Below are positions 43,445 to 52,275 of a DNA stretch of 64,000 nt, one piece after another. The translations under genes and the position numbers were made by a program. The DNA is from Leifsonia tongyongensis (GTDB lineage Bacteria; Actinomycetota; Actinomycetes; Actinomycetales; Microbacteriaceae). The notes beneath the pieces were generated by a model. It had not been told where the DNA came from. It saw only the letters and a program-made list of their open reading frames with translations, and made no database searches. The stretch covers positions 124,001-188,000 of the forward strand of contig NZ_JAAGWY010000001.1 of assembly GCF_010686705.1 (NCBI RefSeq). The letters run 5' to 3'. How positions within the stretch are numbered: the stretch's first letter is position 1; each line of letters starts with the position of its first letter.

Positions 43445-43564
43445 CTAACTCTGGAAGTCGAGTACCGCTTCGCGAACCGGGGGCTTGGACGGGAGCTGCC
43501 GGAGGGCGCCCGTGACAGCACCCTCGAACACGACCGTGGTCCGTGTGGTGGTTTCTGTCGTCAT
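43445..43564 (-). CDS. 39-codon ORF upstream of ABC exporter, candidate leader peptide
   Basis: A small ORF of 39 codons not recognised from any family. Its ATG is preceded by AGGAGG with 6-nt spacing, the best ribosome site in this region, and a good promoter lies about 80 bp upstream (TTGCAC and TATATT). The peptide starts MTTETTTRTTVVFEGA and ends PPVREAVLDFQS; the threonine-rich start and the double proline are the only notable features. It is followed by 180 nt of GC-rich hairpins and then the heterodimeric ABC exporter. By analogy with bmrB ahead of bmrCD it may be a regulatory leader peptide; it could also be an exported peptide. Confidence 0.65.
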   Translation of the reverse strand: MTTETTTRTTVVFEGAVTGALRQLPSKPPVREAVLDFQS

Positions 43565-43628
43565 GGCGTCCTCCTGAGCCCGTATGTTGTTCACGTCGGT
43601 AGCCACATAGGGTCGTTTCCGACCCCGA

Positions 43629-43668
43629 GCAGCCTTACAGAATATAACCGCAAGGCTGCCGAGTGCAA
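43629..43668 (-). promoter_or_regulatory. Promoter with overlapping inverted repeat for the leader-ABC operon
   Basis: On the minus strand TTGCAC (43668-43663) and TATATT (43646-43641) are 16 bp apart, a near-consensus promoter. An inverted repeat with arms GCAGCCTT and AAGGCTGC (43629-43636 and 43652-43659) flanks the -10, so a regulator could block it. Confidence 0.65.
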
Positions 43669-43707
43669 GACCGGGTTTTCCCGGGGTTGGATCGGCCCCG
43701 GCCCGGG

Positions 43708-44934
43708 TCACCCCCGGACGCGGATGGACAGGCAGGTGACGCAGCCCTCGAGCTTCTCGAATTCGCTGATGTCGACGGTGATGACGTTGTAGCCGAGGTC
43801 GGCCACGAGGGCGGCGGACCGGGGCGCAGAAGAGGACATGAGCACCGTGTCGTCGGAGAGGACGACGACGGCCGTGCCGTGCGCCTCCGGCACTGCGAGG
43901 AATCGGCCGAAGACCGACGGGTCGTCGACGAGGGGCTCGTAGCCGATGACCGTACCGTCGGGGAGTGCGGTGACTGCGGACTTGAGGTGAAGCGCCTTCG
44001 TCACCGGCACGGCGACGACGGTGAAGCCGAGCGGAGTGACGATCGAGCGGAGCTGGCGGATGCCTTCCGCGTTGGTCCGGCCGCCCCGCCCGACGAAGAC
44101 GATCGAGCCGACCTTGAGGACGTCGCCGCCGTCGAGGGTTCCGGGTTCCTGGATGCGTTCGATGACCAGCCCCTGCGCCTGCAACGCGGCCTCGGTGCCC
44201 GCGACCTCGTCGCGGCGCGAGTCCGCTCCAGGGCGTGCGATCACGGCCGTGTCGCCGAAGACGACGGCGGTGTCCTCGACGAAGACGGAGTCGGCGAAGG
44301 TGTCGGCCGGGGTGACCTCGACGGTCTGCCATCCTGCTGCCGCGAGCGCCGCGACATAGCCGTCCCACTGCTTGTCGGCGAGCTCCGCATTCACCGGCTC
44401 GCGGTCGATGTGCGTGGTGAGCCCCTCGACCAGGTTCGAGGCCGGGATGCGCACCAGGGCGATCCGCGACCCTGTCCGCGTGCGACCCGTGTAGTCGACG
44501 ACCCGGTTGTAGAGCCAGCGGCCGAACGTCGGTGTGAGCACCGTGACCAGGACGACGAACAGCAGGTTGAGCCCGACGAGTGTGGCGAGCACATACCCGA
44601 AAAGGGTCGCGGAGAACGCATTGCCCGAACTCACCGTGAGGATCAGCGTGTTCAGGAGGGGCGCGATGACCCCGACCAGGACGCCGGCGATCAATGCGGT
44701 CCACCATCGGGAGAACGCATCGATCGCACCGGCGACCAGGAGCAGGACGAACGCGAAGACACTCGCCAGGGAGAAGTAGTCGCTGACCTGGACGATCATC
44801 GCCCACGACGGACCACTTGTGCTCGCCAGGTTTCCGACGGTGAAGGCCAGGATCATCGAGACGTGCACGATGAGCGCGATGGCGAAAGCGGAAATGGCGG
44901 ATGCGACGAGCCTGCGGCCTAGCGAGTTGGTCAT
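43708..44934 (-). CDS. Membrane-fused DDAH-like amidinohydrolase
   Basis: A 408-residue two-part protein. Residues 1 to about 170 hold five hydrophobic segments, and the rest is a dimethylarginine dimethylaminohydrolase-type (pentein fold) domain: RIPASNLVEGLTTH, DSVFVEDTAVVFGDTAVIARPGADSRRDE, PGTLDGGDVLKVG, a catalytic histidine in ALHLKSAVTAL, and the C-terminal LEGCVTCLSIRVRG with the catalytic cysteine C401. Soluble DDAH hydrolyses methylated arginine to citrulline and dimethylamine. A membrane anchor in front of the enzyme is unusual. The ATG at 44934 lies 8 nt after TAGGGT, a possible leaderless start. It is the last gene before the ABC exporter promoter. Confidence 0.82.
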   Translation of the reverse strand: MTNSLGRRLVASAISAFAIALIVHVSMILAFTVGNLASTSGPSWAMIVQVSDYFSLASVFAFVLLLVAGAIDAFSRWWTALIAGVLVGVIAPLLNTLILTVSSGNAFSATLFGYVLATLVGLNLLFVVLVTVLTPTFGRWLYNRVVDYTGRTRTGSRIALVRIPASNLVEGLTTHIDREPVNAELADKQWDGYVAALAAAGWQTVEVTPADTFADSVFVEDTAVVFGDTAVIARPGADSRRDEVAGTEAALQAQGLVIERIQEPGTLDGGDVLKVGSIVFVGRGGRTNAEGIRQLRSIVTPLGFTVVAVPVTKALHLKSAVTALPDGTVIGYEPLVDDPSVFGRFLAVPEAHGTAVVVLSDDTVLMSSSAPRSAALVADLGYNVITVDISEFEKLEGCVTCLSIRVRG

Positions 44935-44959
44935 GAGGATCAACCCTAGCGGAGCGATT

Positions 44960-46039
44960 CTATGCGTTGGCTGGCTCGCGCAGGCGTGCGAGCGCGATGT
45001 CCTCAGCGGCCTCGAGGGTGGTGATCCCGCGCTCGCGGGCGACCATGAAGATGTTGGAGACGATGTCGCCGATCGCGTCCACCCGCTCACGCGTGGCCTC
45101 GGCCGACGGCTGGTCCTCGTTCATCATGGAGAGGAAGATGACGCCGCCCGCGTTGACCACGAAGTCGGGGGCCCAGACGATCCCCCGGGCACGCAGCCGC
45201 TCGGCACCACTGCGGGCGGCGAGCTGGTTGTTCGCCGGTCCGACGACGGCCTTCACGCGCAGCTCGTCGATCACCTTGTCGGTGAGGACTCCGCCGACGC
45301 CGGCGGGAACGAAGAGGTCGCCCTCGACGAGGTGCGCCGTCTCTGGCTCGACCCAGGTCGCGCCGAGCGACTCCGCAAGCGCGCGCTTGACCGGGTTCAC
45401 ATCGGTGACCGTCAGCACCGCGCCTTCGGAGGCGAGGCGCATCGCGAGGATCGAGCCGACGTGGCCGAGCCCGAGCACGGTGATGCGACGACCGGCCACC
45501 TCGCGGCTGCCGAATACTTCTTCCAGGGTCGCGAGCAGCCCCGCGTAGACGCCGGCGGCGGTCGCGTCGCTCGGCTCCCCCACGCCACCCTCGGACGACG
45601 GAAGTCCGCACACATAGCTCGTGCGCGTCGCGACCACGGCCATGTCCTCAGCGGAGGTTCCGACATCCTCAGCCGTCATGTACGCGCCGCCCAGGCTCTC
45701 GATCGCGTCGCCGAGGTCGAGCATCGCCGCGTGGCGCTCCTCGGCGCTGAGGACTGTTCCGCGGGGCAGGTAGATCACCGTCTTGCCGCCACCCCGGTTG
45801 AGGCCGGCGGCCGCATTCTTCATCGTCATCCCCTCGGCGAGGCGCAAGGAATCGTTGAACGCCTCGACCCAGTTGTCGTACGTCCAGACGCGGCAGCCGC
45901 CGAGTGCCTGACCGAGAACCGTCGAGTGCACCGCGATGCTGATGGTGAGACCGCTCCTCGCCCCCTTGACGACGAGCACGCGCTCGTGGGGCAGGTTCTC
46001 GCCGGTGGTGGCGGTCAGGTCAATGGGCATGGCGGACAT
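44960..46039 (-). CDS. Branched-chain amino-acid dehydrogenase (Leu/Val/Phe type)
   Basis: A 359-residue NAD-dependent dehydrogenase of the Glu/Leu/Phe/Val family, which oxidatively deaminates branched-chain or aromatic amino acids. The catalytic segment is MKNAAAGLNRGGGKTVI, preceded by TVLGQALGGCRVW, and followed by EDVGTSAEDM and the Rossmann loop VLGLGHVGSILA. Length fits leucine/valine dehydrogenase rather than glutamate dehydrogenase. The ATG at 46039 follows GAGGAG; an upstream in-frame ATG at 46102 lacks a ribosome site. Branched-chain keto acids could feed the branched fatty acids typical of these bacteria. Confidence 0.9.
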   Translation of the reverse strand: MSAMPIDLTATTGENLPHERVLVVKGARSGLTISIAVHSTVLGQALGGCRVWTYDNWVEAFNDSLRLAEGMTMKNAAAGLNRGGGKTVIYLPRGTVLSAEERHAAMLDLGDAIESLGGAYMTAEDVGTSAEDMAVVATRTSYVCGLPSSEGGVGEPSDATAAGVYAGLLATLEEVFGSREVAGRRITVLGLGHVGSILAMRLASEGAVLTVTDVNPVKRALAESLGATWVEPETAHLVEGDLFVPAGVGGVLTDKVIDELRVKAVVGPANNQLAARSGAERLRARGIVWAPDFVVNAGGVIFLSMMNEDQPSAEATRERVDAIGDIVSNIFMVARERGITTLEAAEDIALARLREPANA

Positions 46040-46135
46040 CGATGTCTCCTCGTGGGATCGTGACTGTAGGGGCGGCCTGGTGGGCCGAATCCATTTTGTC
46101 ACAGCGAATGCGGGGTGACCTCAGGGGTCGTCCTC

Positions 46136-46234
46136 GCGAGCGCAGCTCGCTCGGCGCTGGCGTCGCGGAAACGCTATGCGTTTCTTTTAGCTCCAGCGCG
46201 CAGAACGCAATGCGTTTCTTTCAGCTCCAGCGCG
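46136..46234 (-). repeat. Copy A of a 65-bp hairpin element, with a partial tandem copy
   Basis: The 65-bp element spans 46136-46200, directly behind purH on the minus strand. It contains the hairpin GCGAGC-GCA-GCTCGC (46136-46150), an outer pair CGCTGG/CCAGCG (46155-46160 and 46193-46198) and an inner AACGC-TAT-GCGTT stem. Its last 30 bp are repeated at 46205-46234 with 2 changes. Copy B lies behind sucC at 52211-52275 and aligns without gaps. Confidence 0.85.
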
Positions 46235-46236
46235 GA

Positions 46237-47817
46237 TCAATGGAAGAAGTGCCGCTCCCCAGTGAAGTACATCGTCACCCCGGCCTCCTTCGCCGCGGCG
46301 ATGACCTCCTCGTCGCGGATCGACCCCCCGGGCTGGACGATCGCCTTAACGCCGGCCTCGATCAGGATGGCCGGCCCGTCTGCGAACGGGAAGAACGCGT
46401 CGGATGCGGCGACCGAACCGGCCGCGCGGTCACCGGCTCGCGTCACGGCCAGGTTGCACGAGTCGACCCTGTTCACCTGGCCCATGCCGACGCCGACCGA
46501 TGCGCCGTCGTGTGCGAGGAGGATCGCGTTCGACTTCACGGCCCGGCACGCCTTCCAGGCGAACTCGAGGTCGGACCGCGTCTGCGCATCCGCGTCCTCG
46601 CCCGCGACCAGCTGCCATCCGTCGGATGAGAACTCGTCGAACCGATCCGAATCCTGCACCAGCACGCCGCCCGAGATCTGGCGGAACTCGGTCAGCGATC
46701 GCGTGTAGTCGGCAGGCAGTTTCAGCAGGCGCAGGTTCTTCTTCGTCTGCAGCAGTTCGAGGGCCTCAGGCTCGAAATCAGGCGCGATCAGCACCTCGGT
46801 GAAGATGTCCTTCACCGCCTGAGCCATCGCCAGGCTCACCGTGCGGTTCGCGGCGATGACGCCGCCGTAGGCCGACACCGGGTCGCAAGCGTGGGCTTTG
46901 GCGTGCGCATCCGCCACGTCCGTTCCGACGGCGATGCCGCACGGGTTGGCGTGCTTGATGATCGCGACCGCCGGCTCGCTGAAGTCGTACGCACTGCGCA
47001 GCGCTGCATCGGCGTCCACGTAGTTGTTGTACGACATCTCCTTGCCGCCGAGCTGCGTGGCCTGGGCGATACCCCGGCCGGCCGGGTCGACGTAGAGCGC
47101 GGCCGACTGGTGTGCGTTCTCGCCATAGCGAAGGGTCTGCTTCAGTTCTGCCTCGACCGCGAAACGTTCGTGCCAGTCGTCGGTCGACGGGCTCTCGCCG
47201 GCGAACCAGGCGGCCACGGCAGCGTCGTAGGCGGCAGTGTGGGCGAATGCTTTGACGGCCAGTTGCCGGCGCAACTCGAAGGTGGTGCCCCCGGCCGCGA
47301 TCGCTTCGAGGATGCGCGGGTAGTCGGCCGGTGAGACCACGATCGCCACGTTCGCGTGGTTCTTCGCGGAGGCGCGCACCATCGCGGGCCCCCCGATGTC
47401 GATCTGCTCGACGACGTCGTCCCCGGCAGCGCCCGATGCGACCGTCTCGACGAACGGGTACAGGTTCGAGACCACGAGTTCGAACGGCTTGATGCCCAGC
47501 TCCGCCAGCTCGGATTCGTGCGAAGCGAGACGGAGGTCGGCGAGGAGCCCCGAGTGGATGCCCGGGTGGAGGGTGCGGACCCGGCCGTCGAGATGCTCGG
47601 GGAACCCGGTGACGGTCGCCACATCGGTGACCGGGTGGCCCGCATCCCGGATCCTGCTCGCCGTGGTGCCGGTGGCGACGATCTCGATGCCCGCTTCGAT
47701 GAGTGCGGCCGCGAGTTCGACGAGCCCGGTCTTGTCGCTGACCGAGACCAGCGCTCGTCGCACTGGAACGAGGTCGCGTTCACGGTAGAGGCTCGGGTCG
47801 TGACGGGGTCCGCTCAT
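46237..47817 (-). CDS. purH: AICAR transformylase / IMP cyclohydrolase
   Basis: PurH catalyses the last two steps of IMP synthesis: formylation of AICAR with 10-formyl-THF and ring closure. The 526-residue protein has an N-terminal MGS-like IMP cyclohydrolase domain ([43 protein letters not shown], about 20-210) and the AICAR transformylase domain ([44 protein letters not shown], and the C-terminal AFFPFADGP). The ATG at 47817 overlaps the purN stop by ATGA. FolD, encoded elsewhere in the window, makes its formyl donor. A structured repeat follows the stop. Confidence 0.97.
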   Translation of the reverse strand: MSGPRHDPSLYRERDLVPVRRALVSVSDKTGLVELAAALIEAGIEIVATGTTASRIRDAGHPVTDVATVTGFPEHLDGRVRTLHPGIHSGLLADLRLASHESELAELGIKPFELVVSNLYPFVETVASGAAGDDVVEQIDIGGPAMVRASAKNHANVAIVVSPADYPRILEAIAAGGTTFELRRQLAVKAFAHTAAYDAAVAAWFAGESPSTDDWHERFAVEAELKQTLRYGENAHQSAALYVDPAGRGIAQATQLGGKEMSYNNYVDADAALRSAYDFSEPAVAIIKHANPCGIAVGTDVADAHAKAHACDPVSAYGGVIAANRTVSLAMAQAVKDIFTEVLIAPDFEPEALELLQTKKNLRLLKLPADYTRSLTEFRQISGGVLVQDSDRFDEFSSDGWQLVAGEDADAQTRSDLEFAWKACRAVKSNAILLAHDGASVGVGMGQVNRVDSCNLAVTRAGDRAAGSVAASDAFFPFADGPAILIEAGVKAIVQPGGSIRDEEVIAAAKEAGVTMYFTGERHFFH

Positions 47818-48407
47818 GCTCGTGCAAGCTCCTTGAGGTCGATGTATCCATTGGCGATGTCGAGCACGGCCTGGACCAGCAGGCGGCGCTCGACCGGCTT
47901 GATGCGGTCGTGCAGGCTCGCTTCGGTATCCCCCGGCAGGACGGCGACGCGTTCCTGGCTGATGATGGGGCCGGCATCCACACCGTTGTCGACGACTATG
48001 AGGCTGGCACCGGTCTCGGTCACGCCTGCGGCGAGAGCGTCGCGTACACCGTGTGCGCCCGGGAACTCGGGAAGGTAGGCGGGATGCGTGTTGATCAGTC
48101 GCGGGGAGAGGGCCGCGACCACACGGGGCGGGACCAGGCGCATGAACCCGGAGAGGATGACCAGGTCGGGCCCCCATTGCAGAATCTGCTCGAGCAGTGC
48201 ATCCCCCCACTCCTCCCGGTTGTCGAACGACGAGAACGGAACGGTGAACGAGGGAATGCCGTATTCTTCGGCCCAGGCGAGACCGTCGGCGTCGCGGTCG
48301 GCTCCGATCGCCACCACCCGCGCGGGGAATTCGGCGTCTTCGGATGCCTCGAGCAGTGCGCGCAGGTTCGACCCGCCGCCGGAGATCAGGACTACGAGCG
48401 AAAGCAC
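47814..48407 (-). CDS. purN: Phosphoribosylglycinamide formyltransferase
   Basis: PurN transfers the formyl group of 10-formyl-THF to GAR in purine synthesis. The 197-residue protein shows [16 protein letters not shown] at the N terminus, the catalytic [22 protein letters not shown] with the histidine and asparagine, and [19 protein letters not shown]. The GTG start at 48407 lies 6 nt after TAGGCT, so it is probably leaderless, and the gene heads the purN-purH operon. Coupling to purH is by ATGA. Confidence 0.96.
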   Translation of the reverse strand: MLSLVVLISGGGSNLRALLEASEDAEFPARVVAIGADRDADGLAWAEEYGIPSFTVPFSSFDNREEWGDALLEQILQWGPDLVILSGFMRLVPPRVVAALSPRLINTHPAYLPEFPGAHGVRDALAAGVTETGASLIVVDNGVDAGPIISQERVAVLPGDTEASLHDRIKPVERRLLVQAVLDIANGYIDLKELARA

Positions 48408-48413
48408 GTATTC

Positions 48414-48419
48414 AGCCTA
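48414..48419 (-). promoter_or_regulatory. -10 hexamer of leaderless purN promoter
   Basis: TAGGCT on the minus strand is followed by 6 nt and the purN GTG. No ribosome site is present. Confidence 0.55.
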
Positions 48420-48459
48420 CCGGTCGGCGTTGAGCCACCGGGACGCCCCCTGACGGCCG

Positions 48460-49713
48460 TCAGCGCCGGATGCGTCCCCCGGCCAGCATGCCGATACCCG
48501 CGGCGACTGCGACCTCCGCCGCTGCCAGCAGCCCGACCATCCACGGATTCGGCCCGACCTCGTGAAGGCGCCCCGGGCCGAGCGCTCCCCCCGACCACCA
48601 CGCGAGCAGGCCGAGCTCTATGCCGGCGACGCAGCCGACGCCGACGGCCGTGAGGACGACCCAGCCCGGACCGTGGACGGCCGCCGAACGGTTGACGTGC
48701 GAGCGCAGCAGCACGGCCGCGATAAAGCCGGCGAGCAGCGGGACGAGGAGACCGAGAAAACCGAACGCCAGGGATCCGGACGGCAGCACACCGAAGAGCG
48801 GGACCGACGGAATCGGGCCCAGCTGGGTGGCGACCGGCCCGACCGACGAACCCGTGCCGATCGCAAAGCCCGGCCCGATCAGCCACGCCGCCGTCCAGAT
48901 GACGAGGTTGGGGATGAACGCGGCCTGGGCGATCGTCAGCGCAGCGCCACCGAGCGCCCCGCTCTGGAGCCGCTCGTAGAGTCCGACGATCGCACCGAAA
49001 TCGACGACGATGAGGACGGTGAGCACGAGAGCAGCCCCGACCACGACCAGCGCGGCGGCAGCCGTCCCTCCACGTGCGGCGGCGGCGGCCCCGGATCGTA
49101 ACGCGGGAGGCAGACCGTCCAAGCGCATCCGGAAAGCGGAGGCGAGTCGGCCGGGTCGGGCGACCGGAGCGGTCTCCGTCGCGGCGACCCGACGCATCCG
49201 CTCACGACGCACCAGCCCCGCACCGATACCGATCGCGATCCCGATCGCGTAGACGAACGGGGGAAGCAGGATGCCCTGCCACAGCGACGGGCGGACGACG
49301 GTGCTCCCACAGGTGAAGGTCACGATCGCCGACAGCGCCGCGAACACCGCGAGCGCTGTGACGACACCAGTGGCCCGGTAGGCGGTCTCGGAGGCGCGTA
49401 GCCCGGTTCGCACCCCGAACACGGCGGTGAACAGGGCGAAGCCGAGCGCTGCGATGGTGATCTGGAACGGAACCGCGGCGCCGGGCAGGCCCAATGTCGC
49501 CGCTGTCACCGGGTCGAGCGCAACCGTGAGGTTCACGCCGTGCCCGACGAGCCAGATGTCTCCCGCCGCACGCCAGAAGATGAACCAGTCGACAGCGAGG
49601 TGATACTGCGCCGCCCAGAGGATCGTGAGCGGCACCAGGGCGATCCCGAGGCCGACCGCTGCCACGATGACCGCCTCGAGGGCTGCGAGCAGGGCGACGG
49701 TTGTGCGATTCAT
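48460..49713 (-). CDS. DUF6350-type polytopic membrane protein
   Basis: A 417-residue membrane protein with about ten hydrophobic segments and a basic cytoplasmic loop near residues 170-215 (RRERMRRV). Its place directly upstream of purN-purH and its topology match the uncharacterised DUF6350 family that is conserved next to purN in actinobacteria. Notable segments are LTILWAAQYHLAVDWFIFWRA near the N terminus and FIPNLVIWTAAWLIGPGFAIG in the second half, which is shared by family members. The function is unknown. A TAGGCT hexamer lies 9 nt before the ATG. Confidence 0.75.
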   Translation of the reverse strand: MNRTTVALLAALEAVIVAAVGLGIALVPLTILWAAQYHLAVDWFIFWRAAGDIWLVGHGVNLTVALDPVTAATLGLPGAAVPFQITIAALGFALFTAVFGVRTGLRASETAYRATGVVTALAVFAALSAIVTFTCGSTVVRPSLWQGILLPPFVYAIGIAIGIGAGLVRRERMRRVAATETAPVARPGRLASAFRMRLDGLPPALRSGAAAAARGGTAAAALVVVGAALVLTVLIVVDFGAIVGLYERLQSGALGGAALTIAQAAFIPNLVIWTAAWLIGPGFAIGTGSSVGPVATQLGPIPSVPLFGVLPSGSLAFGFLGLLVPLLAGFIAAVLLRSHVNRSAAVHGPGWVVLTAVGVGCVAGIELGLLAWWSGGALGPGRLHEVGPNPWMVGLLAAAEVAVAAGIGMLAGGRIRR

Positions 49714-49808
49714 CTCCGCTGGAGCCTACCCGGCGAACAGCGGGGCGCCCGGCAGACACTTCGCGTGGGCGGCGAGCTCACGGAAAGGCCCTGGAACGCC
49801 GCCAGCCC

Positions 49809-51194
49809 TCAGCCGGCGGTCACGATCGGAGTGTCCTCGTCGACCTCGCGCGGCACCGTCACGACCGGCCGCTGGAGCAGCTCCAGAATGGCGATCACCA
49901 GCACCGCGATCACGAGTGTCCAGATCGTGAGAGATGGCGTGATCGGCCGCACGAAGAGCACGATCGCCGACGCGATCACGGCCACCAGCACCCGTAGAAG
50001 CACCCGCTGCGCGTAGAGCCACTCGCCGAAACGACCGGTCGAGATGCCGTGCTCCTCTGAGAGCGTGCGCAGGCGCGCAGCCCCGGAGGCGTAGAAGCCG
50101 CGCAGCTTCCGCGGAACCTCGAAGGGGCCGGCGAACCAGCCGACGACGGCGACGACGATCGCCAGCACGAGCACGGCGACAGTCGTCTCCTGCATGGCCG
50201 CCACAACGGTATTGAACAGGGTGCGCGCAACGCTCGAGGGCAGCAGCGCAGGCGACGTGGATGAGATGAACACGATCCGGCCGATCGCGAACGCTGCAGC
50301 GACGACGATCATCGAAAGCGCGAGGGCGACGGCGGCCCAGATGAGGGCGACCGCCCGGCGGCGGGCGACGAGCACTCCGGCGGCGAGGAACGCGAGCGCC
50401 ACCCACGGCAGCCAGGCGCCGGCCAGGAGGGCGACGTTGTAGGCCGCCTGGATGGTGGGGATCGCGTCGGACTGGGCGACGGTGATCGTGCGATCGATGG
50501 TCGGGATCTGCGACGCGAACGTGATCCCCTGGCTGACGAGCGTGGACTTGACCCGCTCGATGATCGGCGCGAGCTGGATTCCGATCGACCCGTCGGAGCC
50601 GATCGTGATCGCCGCCTTCGGATTGTTCTGCATCGTGGCGACGAGTTGCTCATGACTCAACCGGAGCGCGCTCGTCCAGACGTCCGCGAAGGCGGGCGAA
50701 CTCACGAAATTGCCGACGGCAGTGTGGACGAGCGACTGGATGCCCTGCGCGGCCGGGCCCTTCAGCGCCTCGAGCGCCTTCGTTGCGGCCGGTCCTGTGC
50801 CGAGAGACGTGATGCCGTCGATCACGTCGTTCGTGAGCTGTTTGACATCCACCTGCTGGTTGATCACGTCGACGATCTGGTTCGTGATGTACGCCTGGAC
50901 AGCGGGGTCCTTCGCGAGGGGGGCGTAGGTCGCGACGAACGTGTCGGAGTCGGTGAGGACGACCTTCGCCCACGAAGCCACGACCGCCACCGGCGCGAGG
51001 ATGGCCCCGATCACGATCAGGACCGTCGCGAGAAGGGTCCAGCCCCAGCCGCGCCCCTTCTTCTTCACCTGGACCGGAGGAAGCGACTCGATCTGGACGG
51101 TCGTGACACCGTCTTCGCGCATCCGGAGCGCCGCGTTCTCCGCTTCGAGCTCCTCGATACGTCGCAACAGGTCTGCGCTGGTCGGTCGAGCCAT
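49809..51194 (-). CDS. Membrane protein with N-terminal coiled coil, unknown function
   Basis: A 461-residue protein not assigned to a characterised family. Residues 5-30 (ADLLRRIEELEAENAALR) form a short coiled coil. A membrane segment at about 52-75 follows, then a large probably extracellular region to about 255 (DTFVATYAPLAKDPAVQAYI, ALKGPAAQGIQSLVHTAVG), and four more membrane segments in the C-terminal half. The layout resembles actinobacterial hypothetical proteins of about 450 residues that are anchored in the membrane with an outside helical domain. Upstream, TACAGT may be the -10, and GAAGGGGG is the ribosome site. Confidence 0.7.
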   Translation of the reverse strand: MARPTSADLLRRIEELEAENAALRMREDGVTTVQIESLPPVQVKKKGRGWGWTLLATVLIVIGAILAPVAVVASWAKVVLTDSDTFVATYAPLAKDPAVQAYITNQIVDVINQQVDVKQLTNDVIDGITSLGTGPAATKALEALKGPAAQGIQSLVHTAVGNFVSSPAFADVWTSALRLSHEQLVATMQNNPKAAITIGSDGSIGIQLAPIIERVKSTLVSQGITFASQIPTIDRTITVAQSDAIPTIQAAYNVALLAGAWLPWVALAFLAAGVLVARRRAVALIWAAVALALSMIVVAAAFAIGRIVFISSTSPALLPSSVARTLFNTVVAAMQETTVAVLVLAIVVAVVGWFAGPFEVPRKLRGFYASGAARLRTLSEEHGISTGRFGEWLYAQRVLLRVLVAVIASAIVLFVRPITPSLTIWTLVIAVLVIAILELLQRPVVTVPREVDEDTPIVTAG

Positions 51195-51253
51195 GTCGAA
51201 CCCCCTTCACCCCGTGATGCACACTGTAGCGCTGGGGGGTGTCGCGGGTCACG

Positions 51254-51287
51254 AAAAAAGCCCCGCGGATGTGTCCACAGGGCCTTT
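51254..51287 (-). terminator. Rho-independent terminator of sucC-sucD
   Basis: In the sucD message AAAGGCCC (51287-51280) pairs with GGGGCTTT (51264-51257) with one mismatch, and the U-run continues to 51254. It lies 16 bp behind the sucD stop. Confidence 0.82.
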
Positions 51288-51302
51288 CTCGAAACAGTCG
51301 CG

Positions 51303-52190
51303 TCAGAGCGCGGCGTAGACCTCGCGCAGCAGGGCTGCGGTCTCGCTCGGGGTCTTGCCGACGCGGACGCCGGCGGCCTCGAGGGCCTCCTTCTTCGCCT
51401 GGGCGGTGCCCGCGGAACCGGAGACGATCGCGCCGGCGTGGCCCATCGTCTTGCCTTCCGGGGCGGTGAACCCGGCGACATAGCCGACGACCGGCTTGGT
51501 GACGTTCGCCTTGATGAAGTCTGCTGCCCGCTCCTCGGCGTCGCCTCCGATCTCACCGATCATGACGATCGCCTTGGTCTCGGGGTCGGCCTCGAACGCG
51601 GCGAGCGCATCGATGTGGGTGGTGCCGATGATCGGGTCGCCGCCGATGCCGATCGCGCTCGAGAAGCCGAGGTCACGGAGCTCGTACATCATCTGGTAGG
51701 TCAGGGTGCCCGACTTCGACACGAGGCCGATCGGGCCCTTGCCCGTGATGTTCGCCGGGGTGATTCCGACGAGCGACTCACCCGGGGTGATGATGCCAGG
51801 GCAGTTCGGGCCGATGATGCGGGTCTTGTTGCCCTTGACCTTCGTGTACGCCCAGAACTCTGCCGAGTCCTGCACCGGGATGCCCTCGGTGATGACCACG
51901 ACGAGCGGGATCTCGGCGTCAATGGCCTCGACGACCGCATCTTTTGCGAACGCCGGCGGAACGAAGACGATCGACACGTCGGCGCCCGTCTTCTCGATCG
52001 CTTCGACCACGGTGCCGAAGACGGGCAGCTCGACGTCGCCGTGGGTGACCGTCGTCCCGGCCTTGCGGGCGTTGACGCCACCGACGACCTGGGTTCCGGC
52101 CTTCAGCATGAGGGCGGTGTGCTTGGTGCCCTCACCGCCGGTGATGCCCTGGACGATGACCTTGGAATCCTTGTTGAGGAAAATCGACAT
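51303..52190 (-). CDS. sucD: Succinyl-CoA synthetase alpha subunit
   Basis: The alpha subunit of the TCA-cycle enzyme that makes succinate, CoA and ATP/GTP from succinyl-CoA. The 295-residue protein has the CoA-binding [17 protein letters not shown], the [11 protein letters not shown] segment, [25 protein letters not shown] and the active-site histidine in [17 protein letters not shown]. It follows sucC by 69 bp, most of which is a copy of the 65-bp hairpin element, so the two subunits are cotranscribed with a structured spacer. Confidence 0.97.
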   Translation of the reverse strand: MSIFLNKDSKVIVQGITGGEGTKHTALMLKAGTQVVGGVNARKAGTTVTHGDVELPVFGTVVEAIEKTGADVSIVFVPPAFAKDAVVEAIDAEIPLVVVITEGIPVQDSAEFWAYTKVKGNKTRIIGPNCPGIITPGESLVGITPANITGKGPIGLVSKSGTLTYQMMYELRDLGFSSAIGIGGDPIIGTTHIDALAAFEADPETKAIVMIGEIGGDAEERAADFIKANVTKPVVGYVAGFTAPEGKTMGHAGAIVSGSAGTAQAKKEALEAAGVRVGKTPSETAALLREVYAAL

Positions 52191-52210
52191 TACAAACCTT
52201 TCAAGTCCTT

Positions 52211-52275
52211 CGAAGCGCAGCTTCGGCGGCGCTGGCGTCGCCGAAGCGTTGCGCGAATCTTAAAGCTCCGGCGCG
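52211..52275 (-). repeat. Copy B of the 65-bp hairpin element in the sucC-sucD spacer
   Basis: This gap-free relative of 46136-46200 shares 48 of 65 bases. The first stem is CGAAGC-GCA-GCTTCG (52211-52225), where both arms differ from copy A (GCGAGC/GCTCGC) but still pair and the GCA loop is kept. The outer pair is CGCTGG/CCGGCG. Its last 16 bases are the sucC stop region, so it reaches into the gene. Confidence 0.8.

Noticed and set aside
43229-43792. 187-codon plus-strand frame in the leader region of the ABC operon
   Set aside because: It runs antisense to the promoter, short ORF and first exporter codons and has cysteine/arginine-rich shadow composition.
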